Source of the DNA: Bacteroidia bacterium
GTDB taxonomy: Bacteria; Bacteroidota; Bacteroidia; Flavobacteriales; Flavobacteriaceae
Assembly (NCBI GenBank): GCA_030429325.1
Contig: JAUICT010000084.1
Coordinates: 1-7,939 of the forward strand
DNA length: 7,939 nucleotides
Direction of reading: 5' to 3'
Part shown: positions 6,067 to 7,939 of the stretch, one piece after another
How positions within the stretch are numbered: position 1 is the first letter of the stretch
How the letters are laid out: every line of letters starts with the position of its first letter
Translations under genes and position numbers: made by a program
Notes under the pieces: generated by a model
Databases searched by the model: none
Seen by the model: the letters and a program-made list of their open reading frames with translations, nothing else
Told to the model about the DNA's origin: nothing

Positions 6067-6330
6067 ATGAGCAAGAAAAACAAGAATGTTCAAAAACCCA
6101 CCAAGGAGTTCATCTTTCAAAAGAAGAACTACCTGTTCCTCTTCATTGGACTGGCCTTTATTGCATTGGGCTTTATTTTGATGGCCGGTGGTGGCAGTGA
6201 TGACCCAGAGGTCTTCAATCCAGAGATCTACAGTTTTAGGAGAATTCGTTTGGCACCCACTTTAGTGCTCATCGGGTTGGGCATACAGATCTATGCCATT
6301 TTGTTGAACCCTAATAAAAAGAAAGATTAA
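6067..6330 (+). CDS. DUF3098 small membrane protein
   Basis: An 87-residue protein with a basic start, two membrane helices (about 22-41 and 62-81) and a basic tail (NPNKKKD). The segment FILMAGGGSDDPEVFNPEIY (36-55) between and into the loop is what I recall as typical of the DUF3098 family, which is found in Bacteroidota next to ftsX and uppP. Its function is not known; the position suggests a role connected with the divisome or envelope synthesis, but that is inference from neighbours only. Its stop codon TAA is followed at once by the uppP TTG start, so the two are probably translationally coupled. Confidence 0.9.
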   Translation: MSKKNKNVQKPTKEFIFQKKNYLFLFIGLAFIALGFILMAGGGSDDPEVFNPEIYSFRRIRLAPTLVLIGLGIQIYAILLNPNKKKD

Positions 6331-7125
6331 TTGGAGCTTATTGATGCCATTATCCTTGGAATTATCCAAGGGTTGACCGAATTTTTACCTGTTTCATCCA
6401 GTGGACATTTGGAATTGGGGAAAGCCATTTTGGGGGCACACGCCCTTCCTGAAGATAGCTTACTTTTCACGGTAATCTTGCATTTTGCCACCGCACTGAG
6501 TACTTTGGTTGTATTCAGAAAGGATGTTCTTGAAATTTTAAAAGGCCTTTCCCAGTTCAAATGGAACGAGGAGACCCAATTTTCGCTGAAAATTGTCATT
6601 TCCATGATTCCCGCGGCATTGGTCGGGCTCTTTTTAAATGATTTTATCGAAGTGTTTTTTGACGGGGCCATCATTATAGTGGGTATTATGCTCATCATTA
6701 CCGCAGTGCTGCTCTATTTGGCCGATTTGGCCAAGACTACAGAAAAAGGGGTTTCGTTCCGAAGCGCCTTTGTGATTGGTATGGCACAGGCCGTGGCCAT
6801 TTTACCTGGAATTTCCCGAAGTGGGGCAACCATTTCTGCTGCCGTTCTTTTGGGTGTGGACAAGACCAAATCTGCCCGTTTTTCCTTCTTGATGGTCGTT
6901 CCCTTGATTTTGGGAAAAGTGGCCAAAGACCTTATGGGGGGTGAAATCAATTTTCATGGCGATCAAGCTGTGGCCATGGGCGCTGGGTTTATTGCCGCCT
7001 TCATAGCCGGCCTTGCCGCCTGCACCTGGATGATCAAGCTCGTGCGCCAGAGCAAGCTTACCTATTTTGCCATATATTGCCTCATTGTGGGACTTATCGC
7101 CGTTGCCTGGAGCATTTGGGGATAG
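6331..7125 (+). CDS. uppP: Undecaprenyl-diphosphate phosphatase (BacA/UppP family)
   Basis: Integral membrane enzyme that removes a phosphate from undecaprenyl pyrophosphate and so recycles the lipid carrier for peptidoglycan and other envelope polymers; overproduction gives bacitracin resistance in other bacteria. The 264 residues begin with the first signature QGLTEFLPVSSSGHL (13-27), containing the active-site Glu17 and His26, and hold the second signature PGISRSGAT (159-167) with Arg163. The chain is hydrophobic almost throughout, with about eight helices. The start is a TTG directly after the DUF3098 stop; this choice is supported because the family begins MELxDAIILGIIQG and the only nearby ATG is out of frame. 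A purine-rich AAAAAGAAAGA lies just upstream, inside the end of DUF3098. Confidence 0.96.
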   Translation: MELIDAIILGIIQGLTEFLPVSSSGHLELGKAILGAHALPEDSLLFTVILHFATALSTLVVFRKDVLEILKGLSQFKWNEETQFSLKIVISMIPAALVGLFLNDFIEVFFDGAIIIVGIMLIITAVLLYLADLAKTTEKGVSFRSAFVIGMAQAVAILPGISRSGATISAAVLLGVDKTKSARFSFLMVVPLILGKVAKDLMGGEINFHGDQAVAMGAGFIAAFIAGLAACTWMIKLVRQSKLTYFAIYCLIVGLIAVAWSIWG

Positions 7126-7155
7126 ATTGTTACCTTTATCCAAATCCCGAAACCT

Positions 7156-7842
7156 TTGAAAACCAAGGAAGATTTTTTAAACGGTCAGATTCTTTTGATC
7201 GACAAACCTTTGGAGTGGAGTTCCTTTCAGGCGGTGAATGCCCTTAAATGGGCCATCCGAAAAAAATTTGACCTTAAGAAAATAAAGATAGGCCATGCTG
7301 GCACTCTTGACCCTTTGGCCACAGGACTTTTAATCATCTGCACAGGGAAGTTCACCAAAAAAATCCCGGAGCTACAAGGACAGATCAAGGAATATACGGG
7401 AACATTCACCCTTGGTGCTACCCGACCTTCCTACGATATGGAAACGGAAATCAACGAGACATTTCCAACCGAACATCTTACCGACGAAGCAATTCACGCC
7501 GCAACTGCACAATTTTTAGGTGAAATTGACCAAGTACCCCCTGTTTTTTCAGCCCTCAAAAAAGATGGAAAAAGATTGTACGAGTTGGCCCGTGAAGGAA
7601 AGGAAGTGGACATAAAATCCCGAAAAATAACTATCTCTGAGTTTGAAATTACCCGAATTCAACTTCCCGAAGTGGATTTTAGAGTAGTTTGCAGCAAAGG
7701 GACTTATATCCGTTCCTTGGCCCATGATTTTGGCAAAGCCTTGGGTTCCGGAGCTCATTTATCTGCCTTGAGAAGAACCAAAATAGGTGATTTCAACGTA
7801 AATAATGCCACGACACCTATGGATTTCAAAGAAAATTTATAG
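7156..7842 (+). CDS. truB: tRNA pseudouridine-55 synthase TruB
   Basis: Converts uridine 55 in the T-loop of most tRNAs to pseudouridine. The 228 residues show DKPLEWSSF (16-24), the catalytic motif GHAGTLDPLATGLL (46-59) with Asp52 as nucleophile, the conserved Tyr80 in KEYTGTFTLGA, VPPVFSALKKDG (127-138) and SKGTYIRSLA (180-189) with Arg186. It is shorter than the E. coli protein (about 314) because the C-terminal PUA-like domain is missing, which I recall as normal for Bacteroidota. The start is a TTG: no in-frame ATG exists between the uppP stop and the conserved region, and relatives start close to this point. It lies in the same frame as uppP, 30 bases beyond its stop, so it is probably cotranscribed. 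Confidence 0.95.
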   Translation: MKTKEDFLNGQILLIDKPLEWSSFQAVNALKWAIRKKFDLKKIKIGHAGTLDPLATGLLIICTGKFTKKIPELQGQIKEYTGTFTLGATRPSYDMETEINETFPTEHLTDEAIHAATAQFLGEIDQVPPVFSALKKDGKRLYELAREGKEVDIKSRKITISEFEITRIQLPEVDFRVVCSKGTYIRSLAHDFGKALGSGAHLSALRRTKIGDFNVNNATTPMDFKENL

Positions 7843-7875
7843 GCAGAATGGCCTAAAAACCGAGCAAATAATTGG

Positions 7876-7906
7876 TTTGAAACAGTCTTCTGGCAAAATA
7901 TTTTAT
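7876..7906 (+). promoter_or_regulatory. Candidate promoter for the next gene
   Basis: TTTG (7876-7879), a 19-base spacer and TATTTTAT (7899-7906). The -33 element and spacing fit the Bacteroidota pattern well, while the -7 element has two mismatches to TAnnTTTG. Transcription would begin about 18 bases before the ATG at 7931. Confidence 0.4.
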
Positions 7907-7930
7907 AAAAAAAGCGGTTATACTAGAACC

Positions 7931-7939
7931 ATGAACTTG
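7931..7939 (+). CDS. Possible start of a further gene, cut by the right edge
   Basis: ATG AAC TTG at the end of the window, placed a plausible distance behind the candidate promoter at 7876-7906. Three codons cannot be identified. Confidence 0.25.

Noticed and set aside
7840..7855. TAGGC/GCCTA hairpin at the truB stop codon as a terminator
   Set aside because: The stem is only 5 bp, overlaps the stop codon and is followed by an A run and not by T bases on the plus strand.

Overview
This window looks like chromosomal core DNA from a marine-type member of the Flavobacteriia (Bacteroidota). The basis is the protein sequences (the flavobacterial styles of Ald, LeuRS, DUF3098 and a short TruB), the gene set ftsX-DUF3098-uppP-truB, and several upstream regions that carry the Bacteroidota -7 promoter hexamer type TAnnTTTG instead of a sigma-70 -10 box. 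I cannot name the species from the sequence.

Layout: two divergent blocks meet at about 4890-5083. The left block reads on the minus strand: leuS (leucyl-tRNA synthetase), then a SemiSWEET small sugar-transporter gene, then ald (alanine dehydrogenase), then the 5' end of a YugP-type membrane zinc metallopeptidase gene that runs off the left edge. Each of these genes appears to be its own transcription unit: there is a strong rho-independent terminator after ald, a weaker hairpin after leuS, and promoter-like motifs upstream of ald, the SemiSWEET gene and leuS. The right block reads on the plus strand as a tight cluster: ftsX (divisome membrane protein), a small DUF3098 membrane protein, uppP (undecaprenyl pyrophosphate phosphatase) and truB (tRNA pseudouridine-55 synthase). 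A promoter-like motif and the first codons of a possible next gene lie at the right edge. The right-hand genes link cell division, envelope lipid-carrier recycling and tRNA modification. DUF3098 and uppP abut with no spacer, and uppP and truB both use TTG starts.

The most unusual content is a set of small palindromic repeats in and just upstream of leuS. Family 1 has a fixed 12-base loop (GAG-2 bases-CAGTCGA) closed by a 5-bp stem whose sequence differs in all three copies while pairing is kept. Two of those copies also share an outer stem and a 2-base bulge. Family 2 has an 8-bp stem around a short loop ending in CAAG, with constant GAG and GA flanks, and one copy carries a third hairpin of 21 bases inserted in its loop. 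Four of these units lie inside the leuS reading frame, where they add about 40 residues before the AGSS-x-Y segment and about 15 residues just before the TTRPDT editing motif, without breaking the frame. Two further units sit between leuS and ftsX, in the probable leuS 5' leader. No CRISPR array, tRNA, rRNA, insertion sequence or prophage gene was seen.
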